A stretch of 64,000 nucleotides of DNA from a bacterium (GCA_009772925.1 WOUQ01000008.1:1-64000); one strand, 5' to 3'; counted from the stretch's first letter, positions 9,388-19,548 are shown. Translations and numbers: made by a program. Notes: a model not told the origin generated them from the sequence alone.

Positions 9388-11517
9388 ATGTTGAGTAAGA
9401 ACCTGCTGGTCGAACTGTTCGTCGAGGAACTGCCGCCCAAGGCCCTGAAGAAGCTGGGGGAGGCCTTCGCCGGCACCCTGTCCGAATCCCTCAAGGCCCA
9501 GGGCCTGGCGGGCGCGGATAGCGCCGCCACCCCCTTCGCTTCCCCTCGCCGACTGGCCGTGCACGTCACAAAGGTTCTTACTGTGGCTCCTGACGTGGAG
9601 GTTATAGAGAAGCTGATGCCGGTGTCCGTTGCTTTGGATAGCAACGGGATGCCTACGGAAGCCTTCAGGAAAAGATGCGCAAAGGTAGGACGTACAGATT
9701 TGGTCGAGAAATGGCCAAATGCTGAAGACGGTTCGGATCGTCTATATGTTGCGAATGATGGCAAGGCTGATGCTGTCTTCATGCGCTCCATGGCGAAGGG
9801 AACACACCTACAAGTCGGCTTGGAAAACGCTTTGGAAGAGGCACTGGCCAAGCTTCCCATCCCCAAGGTCATGACCTACCAACTGGCCGACGGCTGGAGC
9901 TCGGTCAACTTCGTACGCCCGGCCCACGGGCTGGTGGCCCTGCACGGTGATGAAGTAGTGCAGGTCTCCACCCTGGGCCTGAACGCCGGCCGTGAAACGC
10001 AAGGCCATCGCTTCGAGGCGGCGAGCCATCCCGTCGTCCTCCGCTCCGCCGACAGTTACGAGGCCCAGATGGAAGGCGAGGGTGCGGTCATCCCCGGCTT
10101 CGCCAAGCGCCGCGCCGAGATCGTGCGCCAGCTCGAAGCCGCGGCGGCCGGTGTCGGCGGTGGCGTGAAAGCCATCGAGGACGCCGCCCTGCTGGACGAA
10201 GTCACCGCCCTGGTCGAACGGCCCAACGTCCTGCTCTGCCAGTTCGAGCCGGAATTCCTGGAAGTGCCCCAGGAGTGCCTGATCCTGACCATGAAGGCGA
10301 ACCAGAAGTACTTCCCGCTGCTGGATGCCCAGGGCCGTCTCAGCAACCGCTTCCTCATCGTTTCCAACATCCGTCCGGACGACCCGTCCGCCGTCATCGG
10401 CGGCAACGAGCGGGTGGTGCGGCCGCGCCTGGCGGATGCCAAGTTCTTCTTCGACCAGGATCGGAAGAAGTCGCTACAGGACCGGGTGCCCGGTCTCTCC
10501 AAGGTGGTCTACCACAACAAGCTGGGTAGCCAGGGCGAACGGGTGCAGCGCGTCGCGGCGTTGGCCAGCGAGATCGGTGCTCGGCTTGGTGGCGTCAAAT
10601 CCGGCGCCGATCTGGCCCGCAAGGCGGATCAGGCCGCCAACCTGGCCAAGGCGGACCTGCTCACCGACATGGTGGGCGAATTCCCTGAACTCCAGGGCAT
10701 CATGGGCCGCTACTACGCCCTCAACGATGGTCTGCCCATAGAGATCGCCGACGCCATCGAGGACCACTACAAGCCACGCTTCAGCGGCGACGAACTGCCG
10801 CGTAACGACGTCGGCCTGTGTGTCGCCCTCGCCGACAAGCTACAGACCCTGGTGGACCTGTTCGGCATCGACGAGCGCCCCACCGGGGACAAGGATCCGT
10901 TCGCGTTGCGTCGCCATGCGCTGGGGGTAGTCCGCATGCTGATCGAGCGCGATCTGCCGCTGGACATTGATCAATTGCTATGGGACGCCAAGATGGCGGT
11001 CGGTCGCGATGAACTCCTCGACTTCATCTACGACCGCCTCACCGGCCTCCTGCGGGAACAGGACTACACGCCCCAGGAGGTGGATGCGGTCGTCAGCCAG
11101 CGTCCCCAGCGTCTGGGAGAAGTGCCCAAGCGCCTCGCCGCCGTGCGCGCCTTCGCCGCCCTGCCGGAGGCCGCCAGCCTGGCCGCGGCCAACAAGCGGG
11201 TGGGCAACATCCTCAAGAAAGCCGAGGGCGAGGTTCAGGCCAGCGTCGACGCCGCGCTGTTCCAGGAGGCCGCCGAGCGCGCCCTGCATGCCGCCCTGGC
11301 GCAGGTCGAACCGGTCGCCGACGCCGCCTTCGAGGCCGGCGACTACACCGCCTCCCTGCAGGTACTGGCGGCACTCAAGGCGCCCGTGGATGAATTCTTC
11401 GACCATGTCATGGTGAATGCGGATATTCCCGAGCTCCGGACCAACCGCCTGGGCTTGTTGGGCTTGCTGCATCGCGCGATGAACCGGGTGGCCGATTTGT
11501 CCCGGCTGGCGGCATGA
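9388..11517 (+). CDS. glyS: Glycyl-tRNA synthetase beta subunit
   Basis: This is the beta chain of glycyl-tRNA synthetase, which binds tRNA and completes the alpha2beta2 enzyme. It is 709 residues, close to the family norm, with the typical N-terminus LLVELFVEELPPKALKKLG, the FVRPAH block and the C-terminal anticodon-binding region ending in NRLGLLGLLHRAM. Residues about 62-151 (near 9571-9840) use codons foreign to the rest of the gene, such as AGG, AGA, ATA, CTA, ACA and TTG, and are visibly poorer in GC, while the frame stays open. This looks like a recombined segment. No strong Shine-Dalgarno precedes the ATG; glyQ is immediately upstream. Confidence 0.97.
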   Translation: MLSKNLLVELFVEELPPKALKKLGEAFAGTLSESLKAQGLAGADSAATPFASPRRLAVHVTKVLTVAPDVEVIEKLMPVSVALDSNGMPTEAFRKRCAKVGRTDLVEKWPNAEDGSDRLYVANDGKADAVFMRSMAKGTHLQVGLENALEEALAKLPIPKVMTYQLADGWSSVNFVRPAHGLVALHGDEVVQVSTLGLNAGRETQGHRFEAASHPVVLRSADSYEAQMEGEGAVIPGFAKRRAEIVRQLEAAAAGVGGGVKAIEDAALLDEVTALVERPNVLLCQFEPEFLEVPQECLILTMKANQKYFPLLDAQGRLSNRFLIVSNIRPDDPSAVIGGNERVVRPRLADAKFFFDQDRKKSLQDRVPGLSKVVYHNKLGSQGERVQRVAALASEIGARLGGVKSGADLARKADQAANLAKADLLTDMVGEFPELQGIMGRYYALNDGLPIEIADAIEDHYKPRFSGDELPRNDVGLCVALADKLQTLVDLFGIDERPTGDKDPFALRRHALGVVRMLIERDLPLDIDQLLWDAKMAVGRDELLDFIYDRLTGLLREQDYTPQEVDAVVSQRPQRLGEVPKRLAAVRAFAALPEAASLAAANKRVGNILKKAEGEVQASVDAALFQEAAERALHAALAQVEPVADAAFEAGDYTASLQVLAALKAPVDEFFDHVMVNADIPELRTNRLGLLGLLHRAMNRVADLSRLAA

Positions 11518-11564
11518 GCGGGTCTGGGTGTTTGGGCTAGACAAGTACACGGCATGGAGGCCGC

Positions 11565-12107
11565 ATGAAACTCGTCATCCTCGATCGCGACGGAGTCATC
11601 AACTACGACTCCGACCAGTTCATCAAGAGCCCGCAGGAGTGGAACCCCATTCCCGGCAGCCTGGAGGCCATCGCCAGCCTCACCCAGGCGGGTTTCCGCG
11701 TGGTGGTGGCGTCCAACCAGTCCGGCGTCGGCCGCGGGCTGTTCGACATGGCCACCCTCAACGCCATCCACGCCAAGATGCACAAGCTGGTGGCGCAGGC
11801 CGGCGGCCGCATCGACGCGGTGTTCTTCTGCCCGCACGCGGCCGATTCCAGTTGTGCCTGCCGCAAGCCCAACCCGGGCCTGTTCCAGGAGATCGGCCAG
11901 CGCCTGCACGTCGATCTGCGCGGCGTACCGGCCATCGGCGATGCCCTGCGTGACGCGCAGGCGGCGCTGGCGGTGGGCGCCAAGGCCATGCTGGTGAAGA
12001 CCGGCAAGGGCCTGCGTACTCTGGAGGGCGGCGGCCTGCCGGAGAACGTGCCGGTGTTCGAGGATCTGCGCGAGGCGGCCAACGTCATCATTTCCGAGAC
12101 GGATTGA
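11565..12107 (+). CDS. gmhB: D-glycero-D-manno-heptose 1,7-bisphosphate 7-phosphatase
   Basis: This HAD-superfamily phosphatase removes the 7-phosphate from heptose 1,7-bisphosphate in ADP-heptose synthesis for the LPS core. The 180-residue protein starts with the catalytic loop LDRDGVIN. It continues with SNQSGVGRG, the zinc-binding segment with CPHAADSSCACRKP, and the late GDALRDAQAA motif. It lies between glyS and plsC, a common betaproteobacterial order. The related histidinol phosphatase is less likely given this context. Confidence 0.93.
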   Translation: MKLVILDRDGVINYDSDQFIKSPQEWNPIPGSLEAIASLTQAGFRVVVASNQSGVGRGLFDMATLNAIHAKMHKLVAQAGGRIDAVFFCPHAADSSCACRKPNPGLFQEIGQRLHVDLRGVPAIGDALRDAQAALAVGAKAMLVKTGKGLRTLEGGGLPENVPVFEDLREAANVIISETD

Positions 12108-12114
12108 GCGCTGC

Positions 12115-12816
12115 ATGTCGTTCCTGCGTTCCGCGCTGTTCTTCGTGCTGAAGGCGGTGTTCACCGTCCCCTTCGTCCTCTGCGTCCTGCCCCTGTTCTT
12201 TCTGCCGCCGCTGCCGCGCTACCGCGTCATCGCCCTGTGGGGGAGGGTGGTGATCTGGCTGGCGCGGGTCATCCTGGGCATCCGCTTCCGCGTCGAGGGC
12301 CTCGAACATCTGCCCGCCGAGCCCAGCGTGGTGTTGTCCAAGCACCAGTCGGCCTGGGAGACCATCGCCTTCCAGCAGATTTTTCCGCCGCTGTCGTTCG
12401 TGCTCAAGAAGAGCCTGCTGTATATCCCGTTCTTCGGCTGGGGTCTGGCCTTGTTCAGTCCCATTGCCATCGACCGGGGCGCCGGGCGCGAGGCCATGAA
12501 GCAGATCGAGCAGCAGGGCAAAGAACGCCTCAAGGCCGGATTCTGGGTGCTGGTGTTCCCTGAGGGCACCCGCGTGGCGCCGGACGAAAAGGGCAATTAC
12601 CAGGTCGGCGGAGCATGGCTCGCGGCCAAGGCGGGCGTGCCGGTGGTGCCGGTGGCGCACAACGCCGGCCGCTGCTGGCCGAAGAACGCCTTCGTCAAGC
12701 GGCCGGGCGAGATCACCGTGCGCATCGGCCCGCCCATTCCCACCGCCGGACGCAAGGCCACGCAGGTGCTTGCCGAGACCGAGGCCTGGATCGAAGGCGC
12801 GATGTCAAGGCTGTAA
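12115..12816 (+). CDS. plsC: 1-acyl-sn-glycerol-3-phosphate acyltransferase (PlsC family)
   Basis: It acylates lysophosphatidate to phosphatidate at the inner membrane. The 233-residue protein has an N-terminal hydrophobic anchor (about 8-32), the acceptor motif at His77 and FPEGTR at 148-153. The classical H-x4-D motif reads H-QSAW-E here, with Glu in place of Asp; I believe this variant also occurs in PlsC relatives. It starts eight bases after gmhB and is probably cotranscribed. It may be one of several acyltransferase paralogues. Confidence 0.9.
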   Translation: MSFLRSALFFVLKAVFTVPFVLCVLPLFFLPPLPRYRVIALWGRVVIWLARVILGIRFRVEGLEHLPAEPSVVLSKHQSAWETIAFQQIFPPLSFVLKKSLLYIPFFGWGLALFSPIAIDRGAGREAMKQIEQQGKERLKAGFWVLVFPEGTRVAPDEKGNYQVGGAWLAAKAGVPVVPVAHNAGRCWPKNAFVKRPGEITVRIGPPIPTAGRKATQVLAETEAWIEGAMSRL

Positions 12817-12859
12817 GGGATGCGCGTGCAGGCGTAGGATGTTCGCGGAGGTCGATGTC

Positions 12860-13609
12860 GTGAATCTCTCCGCCTTAACACCCGCCGCGGTACCCCCTCG
12901 GCCCAGCCTCTGGCCCGCCCGCATGGATATCCTGCAAAGCGCCACGGGCCTGTTCCTGGGCCTGTTCATGTGGCTGCACATGTTCTTCGTGGCCTCCATC
13001 CTGCTGGGTCACGACGCGTTCTGGACGGTTGCGCGCTTCTTCGAAGGGTACTTCTTCTTCGGCCGTTCCCTGCCCTGGCTGGTTTCCCTGTTCGTCGCCG
13101 CCATCGCCGCCATGCTCATCGTCCATGCCTGGCTGGCGCTGCGCAAATTTCCCGCGCAGTGGAAACAGCACGCCGCCTTCTGGCGGCACATGGGCAGGCT
13201 GCGCCATGGCGACACCACCCTCTGGCTGGTCCAGGTGCTCACCGGTTTCGCCATGTTCTTCCTGGCGCCGGTGCATCTCTACCTGATGCTGGCGCACCCG
13301 GAGCTGATCGGTCCCTACGAATCCGCCGACCGGGTATGGAGCGGGCGCATGTGGCCGCTGTACCTGATCCTGTTGTTCCTGGTCGAACTGCATGCGGGCG
13401 TGGGCCTCTATCGTCTGGCGGTGAAGTGGGTGGCTTTCGGCGACCCGCGCCGCTCGCTGCGCATCCTCGGGCGCCTGAAATGGGCCTTCACCGTGTTCTT
13501 CCTGGTTCTCGGCCTGCTGAGCCTGGCGGCCTATGTCAAACTCGGCATCGAGCACGCCGATCGCGTCGGCGAACCCTATATCCCGGCCTGGATCAAGACC
13601 GCTCCATGA
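12860..13609 (+). CDS. frdC: Fumarate reductase dihaem cytochrome b subunit (epsilon type)
   Basis: This membrane anchor and quinol site belongs to a Wolinella-type menaquinol:fumarate reductase. The protein is 249 residues with five membrane helices. Four histidines stand at the positions of the Wolinella haem ligands: His40, His89, His139 and His178. Glu62 (RFFEG) aligns with the essential Wolinella Glu66, and Glu176 (VELH) with the E-pathway Glu180. The chosen start is GTG at 12860 because GGAGG lies eight bases upstream; the frame is open further back to 12770, inside plsC. It overlaps frdA by ATGA. The alternative role, a succinate dehydrogenase working in reverse, cannot be excluded. 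Confidence 0.93.
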   Translation: MNLSALTPAAVPPRPSLWPARMDILQSATGLFLGLFMWLHMFFVASILLGHDAFWTVARFFEGYFFFGRSLPWLVSLFVAAIAAMLIVHAWLALRKFPAQWKQHAAFWRHMGRLRHGDTTLWLVQVLTGFAMFFLAPVHLYLMLAHPELIGPYESADRVWSGRMWPLYLILLFLVELHAGVGLYRLAVKWVAFGDPRRSLRILGRLKWAFTVFFLVLGLLSLAAYVKLGIEHADRVGEPYIPAWIKTAP

Positions 13610-15579
13610 AACTCATGCACACCGACGCGCTGATCATCGGCGGCGGCCTCGCCGGCCAGCGCGCCGCCATCGGCGTCCGGCGGCGCGGCCTGGATGCCCT
13701 GATCCTCTCCCTGGTGCCGGCCAGGCGTTCGCATTCCGTCGCCGCGCAGGGGGGTATGCAGGCCAGCCTCGGTCACTGCGCGAAGGGCGAGGGCGACAAC
13801 GAGGACGTGCATTTCGAGGACACTGTGCGCGGTTCCGACTGGGGCTGCGACCAGATCGTCGCGCGCATGTTCGCCCACATGGCGCCCAAGGCGGCGCGCG
13901 AAATGGCGGCCTGGGGCGTGCCCTGGAACCGGGTGCGGCGCGGCGAGCACCAGGTGGTCATCAACGGTGAACACGTCAGCCTGGTGGAACGGGACGCCGC
14001 GCACGGCCTCATCACCGCCCGCGATTTCGGTGGCACCCGCAAATGGCGCACCTGCCATACCTCGGACGGTACCGGCCATGCGCTGCTGTACGCCGTGTCG
14101 GACCGGGTCATCGCCGAGTCCATCCCGGTGCACGACCGCAAGGAGGCACTGGCTCTCATCCTCGATGGCGGGCGCTGCCATGGCGCCGTGGTGCGCGACC
14201 TCGTCAGTGGCGAACTGGCCGCCTACCTGGCCGGCGCCACCGTCATCGCCACCGGCGGCTACGGCCGCATCTACGGGGTTTCCACCAACGCCCTCATCAA
14301 CGAGGGCATGGGCGCCGCCCTGGCCCTGGAAACCGGGGTGGCGCGCCTGGGCAACATGGAAGCGGTGCAGTTCCACCCCACCGCCATCGTGCCCGCCGGC
14401 ATCCTGGTCACCGAGGGTTGCCGGGGCGACGGCGGCCTGCTCAAGGACGTCGATGGCTATCGCTTCATGCCCGACTACGAGCCGGACAAGAAGGAGCTCG
14501 CCTCGCGCGACGTGGTGTCGCGGCGCATGGCCGAGCACATGCGCCGCGGCAAGGGCGTCCGCTCACCCTACGGCGAACATCTCTGGCTCGACATCACCGG
14601 CCTGGGCGCGGACCACATCGACAGGAACCTGCGCGAAGTGAAGGACATCTGCCAGTACTTCCTGGGCATCGACCCGGCCCGCGATTACATCCCGGTGCGG
14701 CCCACCCAGCATTACTCCATGGGCGGCGTGCGCACCGACCACAGCGGCCAGTCGCCCTGGCTCGCGGGCCTGTTCTCCTGCGGCGAGGCCGCCTGCTGGG
14801 ACATGCACGGCTTCAACCGCCTGGGCGGCAACTCGCTGGCGGAGACGTTGGTGGCGGGCATGCTGGTGGGCGAATCCGTGGCCGACTATTGCGCGTCGGC
14901 AGAAGCCGAGGCCGGGTGCCCAACCGCCCTGGCGCGGGAATTCCTCGAACGCGAACAGGCGGAACTCGCGGCCATCGCGAGCGGGCGTGGCAACGAGGAG
15001 GCGGTAACCCTGCGCCGCCGCATGGAAACCGTCATGACCGACAGCGTCGGCCTGTTCCGCAACGGCCCCGCCCTGGCAGCGGCCGTCGATGAACTGGCCG
15101 ACCTGTTGCGGCGCAGCCGCCATCTGGGCATGCGCTGCCGGCGTCTCGATGCCAATCCGGAACTGGTGCAGGCCTATCGTCTGCCGCGCATGCTGAAGGT
15201 GGCGCTGACCGTCGCCCTGGGCGCGTTGCGGCGCACCGAGAGCCGCGGCGCCCACTTCCGCGAGGACTTCCCCGCGCGCGACGACCGGCACTGGCTCAAC
15301 CGCACCCTGGCCAGCTGGCGTCCGGGCGACGAACTGCCGACCCTGGATTACGAGGTGCTCGATGTCATGCACATGGAACTGCCGCCCGGCTTCCGCGGCT
15401 ACGGTGTGAAGAACATCATCGACCACCCCCTGACCGCCGCGCGCCAGAGCGAGGTGGATGAACTGCGCGAAGCCAGGCTGGACCGCCACGCCCTGCAATC
15501 CCACCTGATGGCCTTCAAGCAGTTTCTGCCGGAGCGCTACCGGGGACGCAACGCGCGGTTGGACGAGCCCCTGCCCTGA
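13606..15579 (+). CDS. frdA: Fumarate reductase flavoprotein subunit
   Basis: This catalytic FAD subunit reduces fumarate to succinate. The 657-residue protein has the [10 protein letters not shown] dinucleotide fold and [10 protein letters not shown]. In the latter, His43 sits at the same number as the covalent FAD histidine of Wolinella FrdA. It also has [19 protein letters not shown] and [18 protein letters not shown]. No Tat signal is present, so the site faces the cytoplasm and the exported methylmenaquinol type is unlikely. Its closest resemblance is to epsilonproteobacterial FrdA rather than to E. coli FrdA or SdhA. It is the middle gene of frdCAB. Confidence 0.96.
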   Translation: MKLMHTDALIIGGGLAGQRAAIGVRRRGLDALILSLVPARRSHSVAAQGGMQASLGHCAKGEGDNEDVHFEDTVRGSDWGCDQIVARMFAHMAPKAAREMAAWGVPWNRVRRGEHQVVINGEHVSLVERDAAHGLITARDFGGTRKWRTCHTSDGTGHALLYAVSDRVIAESIPVHDRKEALALILDGGRCHGAVVRDLVSGELAAYLAGATVIATGGYGRIYGVSTNALINEGMGAALALETGVARLGNMEAVQFHPTAIVPAGILVTEGCRGDGGLLKDVDGYRFMPDYEPDKKELASRDVVSRRMAEHMRRGKGVRSPYGEHLWLDITGLGADHIDRNLREVKDICQYFLGIDPARDYIPVRPTQHYSMGGVRTDHSGQSPWLAGLFSCGEAACWDMHGFNRLGGNSLAETLVAGMLVGESVADYCASAEAEAGCPTALAREFLEREQAELAAIASGRGNEEAVTLRRRMETVMTDSVGLFRNGPALAAAVDELADLLRRSRHLGMRCRRLDANPELVQAYRLPRMLKVALTVALGALRRTESRGAHFREDFPARDDRHWLNRTLASWRPGDELPTLDYEVLDVMHMELPPGFRGYGVKNIIDHPLTAARQSEVDELREARLDRHALQSHLMAFKQFLPERYRGRNARLDEPLP

Positions 15580-15588
15580 GCCCATGCC

Positions 15589-16311
15589 ATGAGCCGCTCC
15601 CTCAACTTCGCAATCTTCCGCCACAACCCGCGCGACCCGGCGGATGTTCCCCGCACACAGGAATACCGCCTGGACGAAACGCCGGGCATGACCCTGTTCA
15701 TCGCCCTTACCCGCATCCGCGAGGAGCAGGATCCATCGCTGAACTTCGACTTTGTCTGCCGCGCCGGCGTCTGCGGCAGTTGCGCCATGCTCATCAACGG
15801 TCGTCCCGGCCTGGCCTGCCGCACCCTGACCGCCAGCCTGCCCCCCGACATCAGCCTGTTCCCCCTGCCGGGGTTCGAGCTGATCGGCGATCTGTCGGTG
15901 AACACCGGCAAGTGGATGCGCGCCATGAGCGAGCGCCTGCGCGCCTGGCTGCATTTCGAGGCCGAGCCCGAGGTCGACGCTCTGGAGGCTCGCATGGAGC
16001 CGGAACTGGCCGAGCAGGTGTACGAACTCGACCGCTGCACCGAGTGCGGCTGCTGCGTCGCCGGCTGCGGCACGGCGCAAATGCGGGCGGACTTCGTCGG
16101 CGCCGTGGGCATGAACAAGATCGCCCGCTTCCGCCTGGACCCGCGCGATGTCCGCAGCGACGCCGATTTCTACGAGGTGGTGGGCGACGACAGCGGCGTC
16201 TTCGGCTGCATGAGCCTGCTCGGCTGCCACGACCTCTGCCCGAAGCGGCTGCCGTTGCAGACGCAGATCGCCTACCTGCGCCGGAGCATGGCCCGGCAGG
16301 GCTTGTGGTGA
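15589..16311 (+). CDS. frdB: Fumarate reductase iron-sulfur subunit
   Basis: This subunit carries electrons from the haem b subunit to FAD. The 240-residue protein has the 2Fe-2S loop CRAGVCGSCAM with a later Cys in GLACRTL. It then has CTECGCCVAGC and CMSLLGCHDLCP for the 4Fe-4S and 3Fe-4S clusters. It starts nine bases after frdA and its stop overlaps the GTG of the next gene. The gene order C-A-B matches Wolinella and Campylobacter. Confidence 0.96.
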   Translation: MSRSLNFAIFRHNPRDPADVPRTQEYRLDETPGMTLFIALTRIREEQDPSLNFDFVCRAGVCGSCAMLINGRPGLACRTLTASLPPDISLFPLPGFELIGDLSVNTGKWMRAMSERLRAWLHFEAEPEVDALEARMEPELAEQVYELDRCTECGCCVAGCGTAQMRADFVGAVGMNKIARFRLDPRDVRSDADFYEVVGDDSGVFGCMSLLGCHDLCPKRLPLQTQIAYLRRSMARQGLW

Positions 16312-17039
16312 AGTGGTTCCGGACGCGGCGGCCGCCGACCCGCAGCGAGGAAATCCTGCCGCTGCCCATTGCCGGCCCGGACGCGGTCTATCTCCTCAAG
16401 CGCAGTTCCGCCCGCCGCACCCTGGCCCTGCGGGTATCCGAGCAGGGCGAGATCGCCGTCAACGCGCCCCTGCACCTGCCCCAGCATGAAGTGGAGCGCT
16501 TCCTGCAGCGTCACGCGGATTGGCTGCGCGATCGCCTGGACAGCGCCCGAAACCGTGTATTCCAGTGGCGCAATGGCGCCGAACTGCCCTGGCTGGGCGG
16601 TCACCTGACTCTGGTTAGCTTGCCCCCGGGTGGTCGTCCCGCGGTGCGCCTGGAAGCCGACAGGCTGCTGTGCGCCGCCGAGGAATCGGCCATCGCCGCC
16701 GCCGTCGTGCATTGGTACAAGGGCGAGGCGCGACCCCTGCTCGCCGCGCGCCTGGCCCATCACGCCGCGCGCCTGGGCCGTCCCGTACCCCTCCTGCGCC
16801 TGTCCGACGCCCGCACCCGCTGGGGCAGCCTGTCACCGAAGGGCGTGGTCAGCCTGAACTGGCGCCTGGCCAAGGCCAGCCCGGAAGAAATCGATTACGT
16901 GATCTGCCACGAACTCGCCCATTTCCGGCGGCGGGACCATTCCCCTGCCTTCTGGCGCGAGGTGGAAACCCTGTACCCCGAGTGGGAGACCATCCGGCGC
17001 CGCTTGCGGCAGAATGGCCCCCTCTATTTCCTGTTCTGA
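16308..17039 (+). CDS. YgjP/WLM-type metal-dependent hydrolase
   Basis: This is a putative zinc metallopeptidase of the YgjP-like (DUF45) family, cytoplasmic and 243 residues. The zinc motif HELAH is at 201-205, preceded by RWGSLSPKG and [16 protein letters not shown], all typical of the family. It starts at GTG 16308, which overlaps the frdB stop as GTGA, with an AGGG upstream. In related bacteria I expect this gene directly after plsC, so the frd operon appears to separate them. The substrate is unknown. Confidence 0.88.
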   Translation: MKWFRTRRPPTRSEEILPLPIAGPDAVYLLKRSSARRTLALRVSEQGEIAVNAPLHLPQHEVERFLQRHADWLRDRLDSARNRVFQWRNGAELPWLGGHLTLVSLPPGGRPAVRLEADRLLCAAEESAIAAAVVHWYKGEARPLLAARLAHHAARLGRPVPLLRLSDARTRWGSLSPKGVVSLNWRLAKASPEEIDYVICHELAHFRRRDHSPAFWREVETLYPEWETIRRRLRQNGPLYFLF

Positions 17040-17046
17040 GGTGGCC

Positions 17047-17442
17047 ATGCGAATGCTGCACACCATGCTCCGGGTCGGCGACCTGGAGCGTTCCATCGCC
17101 TTCTACACCCAGGTGCTCGGCATGACGCTGCTGCGCCGCAAGGACTACCCGGAGGGCAAGTTCACCCTGGCCTTCGTCGGCTATGGCGACGAGGCGGACC
17201 ACACGGTCCTTGAGCTCACCTACAACTGGGGCGTGGACCGCTACGAGCTTGGCACGGCTTTCGGCCACATCGCACTGGAAGTGGACGACGCCTACCGGGC
17301 CTGCGCGGACGTGGCGGCAAAGGGCGGCAAGGTGGTGCGTCCGGCCGGACCCATGCAGCACGGCACCACGGTAATCGCCTTCGTGGAAGACCCGGACGGC
17401 TACAAGATCGAGTTCATCCAGAAGGGAAGCCGGGGCACGTGA
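17047..17442 (+). CDS. gloA: Lactoylglutathione lyase (glyoxalase I)
   Basis: It isomerises the methylglyoxal-glutathione hemithioacetal to S-lactoylglutathione. The 131-residue vicinal-oxygen-chelate protein begins [16 protein letters not shown]. It carries the metal ligands in HTML, LELTYN, HIALEV and the final IEFIQ. The [12 protein letters not shown] and DPDGYKIEF blocks are diagnostic. The start at 17047 has GAGGTGG just upstream; a longer frame from 17014 adds residues foreign to the family. Its end overlaps the aat GTG. Confidence 0.95.
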   Translation: MRMLHTMLRVGDLERSIAFYTQVLGMTLLRRKDYPEGKFTLAFVGYGDEADHTVLELTYNWGVDRYELGTAFGHIALEVDDAYRACADVAAKGGKVVRPAGPMQHGTTVIAFVEDPDGYKIEFIQKGSRGT

Positions 17443-18143
17443 TTCCCTGGCTGCGCCCTTCCGACCCGTTTCCGCCCCTGGAAAGGGCGCTGGCCGAGCC
17501 CAACGGCCTGCTGGCGGCGGGCGGCGACCTGTCTGTGCCGCGTTTGCTGGACGCCTACCGGCGCGGCATCTTCCCCTGGTTCAATGCGGGCGAACCCATC
17601 CTCTGGTGGTCGCCGGACCCGCGCATGGTGTTGTTTCCGGACGAGTTCAAGGTCTCCCGTTCCCTCAAGAAACGCCTGGCCCGTGCCGATTACGAGGTGA
17701 GGGTGGACACCGCGTTTGCCCGGGTCATGGGGGAATGCGCGGCGCCGCGCGCGGGTGCCGGCGGCACCTGGGTTTCCCCCGCGATGATCGCGGCATATTG
17801 CGCGCTGCATGAGGCGGGACATGCACACTCGGTGGAAACCTGGATGCACGGTGAAAACGGTCCGGAGTTGGCGGGGGGACTGTATGGCGTCGCCATCGGC
17901 CGGGTGTTTTACGGCGAATCCATGTTCTCGCGGCGCAGCGACGCTTCCAAGATCGCCCTGGCCCAGCTGGTCCGCTTTCTCGCGGCGCGGGGCTTCGGCG
18001 TCATCGACTGCCAGATGAACACCGCGCATCTCGCCTCCCTGGGCGCGCGGGAGATTCCGCGCCGGGATTTTGCCGCGCTGCTCGATCGGCTCACCGGGGA
18101 ACCCGGCGTGCCAGGCAAATGGACCTTAGAATTCCGCGCATGA
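17439..18143 (+). CDS. aat: Leucyl/phenylalanyl-tRNA--protein transferase
   Basis: It adds Leu or Phe to proteins with N-terminal Arg or Lys, marking them for ClpAP through the N-end rule. The 234-residue protein has [45 protein letters not shown] and [14 protein letters not shown], all family blocks. The GTG start overlaps gloA by GTGA. It overlaps bpt by ATGA, so the two N-end-rule enzymes are translationally coupled. Confidence 0.97.
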   Translation: MIPWLRPSDPFPPLERALAEPNGLLAAGGDLSVPRLLDAYRRGIFPWFNAGEPILWWSPDPRMVLFPDEFKVSRSLKKRLARADYEVRVDTAFARVMGECAAPRAGAGGTWVSPAMIAAYCALHEAGHAHSVETWMHGENGPELAGGLYGVAIGRVFYGESMFSRRSDASKIALAQLVRFLAARGFGVIDCQMNTAHLASLGAREIPRRDFAALLDRLTGEPGVPGKWTLEFRA

Positions 18144-18883
18144 GTTCGCTCAAAGAGCTGCCCATCTTCCGCCTGCAGTTCTATCTGACGGCGCCCTATC
18201 CGTGCAGCTATCTGCCGGAGCGGCAGGCGCGTTCGCAGGTGGCGGCGCCCTCCGGGCTCATCGATCACCTGGTCTACAGCGAGCTGGTGCGACTCGGTTT
18301 TCGCCGCAGCGGACTGCATGTCTACCGGCCGCGTTGCGATGCCTGCCATGCCTGCGTGCCGGTGCGCGTGCGGGTGGAGGATTTTGCGCCCAGCCGCGCC
18401 CAGCGCCGCTGCCTGGCGCGCAACGGCGATCTGAGCGTGCGCGTCAGGCCGCTGCTGTTCGACGAGGCGCACTATCGCCTGTACCGCCGTTATCAGGCGG
18501 CGCGCCACGCGGGTGGGGGGATGGATCAGGACGATCGCGAGCAGTTTCGCGGCTTTCTGCTGCAGAGCCGGGTAGACAGCGCCCTGCTCGAATACAGCCT
18601 GGGCGGCGAGGTGGTCATGGTCTCCCTGCTCGACAGGCTCCTCGACGGGCTGTCCGCCGTCTACACCTTCTACGAGCCGGAACTGGTCCGTCGCAGCCTG
18701 GGCACCTTCGGCGTGCTCACCCAGGTGCGCCTGGCGCGTGACATGGCGCTGCCCTATCTCTACCTGGGCTACTGGATCGCGGAATCCACGAAGATGGCCT
18801 ACAAGCGCGGTTATCGGCCGCTGGAAGCTTTTGTCGAGGGGCAATGGCGCCCGTTGGAGGAGGAACATGGCCGGACTGCCTGA
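18140..18883 (+). CDS. bpt: Aspartate/glutamate leucyltransferase
   Basis: This bacterial protein transferase adds Leu to N-terminal Asp or Glu, the companion of Aat. The 247-residue product starts [20 protein letters not shown] and has [13 protein letters not shown]. It continues with the [12 protein letters not shown] cysteine cluster, FSPSRAQRR-like residues and the C-terminal [12 protein letters not shown] segment. The start at 18140 overlaps the aat stop as ATGA; a longer frame from 18119 is less typical. Confidence 0.94.
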   Translation: MSSLKELPIFRLQFYLTAPYPCSYLPERQARSQVAAPSGLIDHLVYSELVRLGFRRSGLHVYRPRCDACHACVPVRVRVEDFAPSRAQRRCLARNGDLSVRVRPLLFDEAHYRLYRRYQAARHAGGGMDQDDREQFRGFLLQSRVDSALLEYSLGGEVVMVSLLDRLLDGLSAVYTFYEPELVRRSLGTFGVLTQVRLARDMALPYLYLGYWIAESTKMAYKRGYRPLEAFVEGQWRPLEEEHGRTA

Positions 18884-19421
18884 TGCCGTCGAGCAGGTGC
18901 TGCGCATGCACGCGCCGTTCATCCACGCGGTGGTGGGCGCCCTGCGCGACCGCTCGCGACTGCCCGAGCTGATGCGCACCCTGGAATCGGCCGAGCGCCA
19001 GGGTTGGCCGCGTCTGGTGGGCGCCCTGCGCCTCATTGTCGACGGCCGCCGCGACGAATCGTTGAAACTGGGCCTGGACGAAGAGGATCGGGTCATCGTC
19101 GACGCCGTGTTGCGCGGTATCGATAACCCGGCCACCCTGCCGCCCCTGGACCGCCAGGCCGATGCCGCCGCCGCCGCGCCCGGCCTGGCGGCGATGATCA
19201 CGGCGGCGGCGCGCGGCGACGCCCAGGCGCTGTCGGCGCTGGCCAACATGGCCGAGCAGATGCTGCGCGCCGGCGGCGACATGGCCCGCCTGGGCGGCCT
19301 CATGCGCCGCCTGGTGAACGGCGAGCGCGACGCCGACGTGCTTCTGAAGGGCATGGGGCCTCTGGGCCGCAAACTGCTGCTCGATATCCTGGACGAACTG
19401 GGCAAGACCGCATTGCATTGA
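18867..19421 (+). CDS. Conserved hypothetical helical protein downstream of bpt
   Basis: I do not recognise this family. The 184-residue protein is rich in Ala, Leu and Arg, has no signal peptide or membrane helix, and looks all-helical. Its two halves (about 1-90 and 105-184) are joined by a Pro/Ala-rich link. The ATG follows GGAGGAGGAAC inside the last codons of bpt, an overlap of 17 bases, so translation is probably coupled. That strong ribosome site supports the start over the open frame further upstream. No catalytic motif is visible. Confidence 0.75.
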   Translation: MAGLPDAVEQVLRMHAPFIHAVVGALRDRSRLPELMRTLESAERQGWPRLVGALRLIVDGRRDESLKLGLDEEDRVIVDAVLRGIDNPATLPPLDRQADAAAAAPGLAAMITAAARGDAQALSALANMAEQMLRAGGDMARLGGLMRRLVNGERDADVLLKGMGPLGRKLLLDILDELGKTALH

Positions 19422-19548
19422 CGGCGCCGTAGCGGCCGGCCCCAAGAGCCGCCGGCGCGCCTACAATGCCGGATGTATGGGCCGCGGGCATGCGGGCACC
19501 GTCGGAACGGGGTGTGCATGCGCGGCCGAACGCGAGGAGACGACAAGA

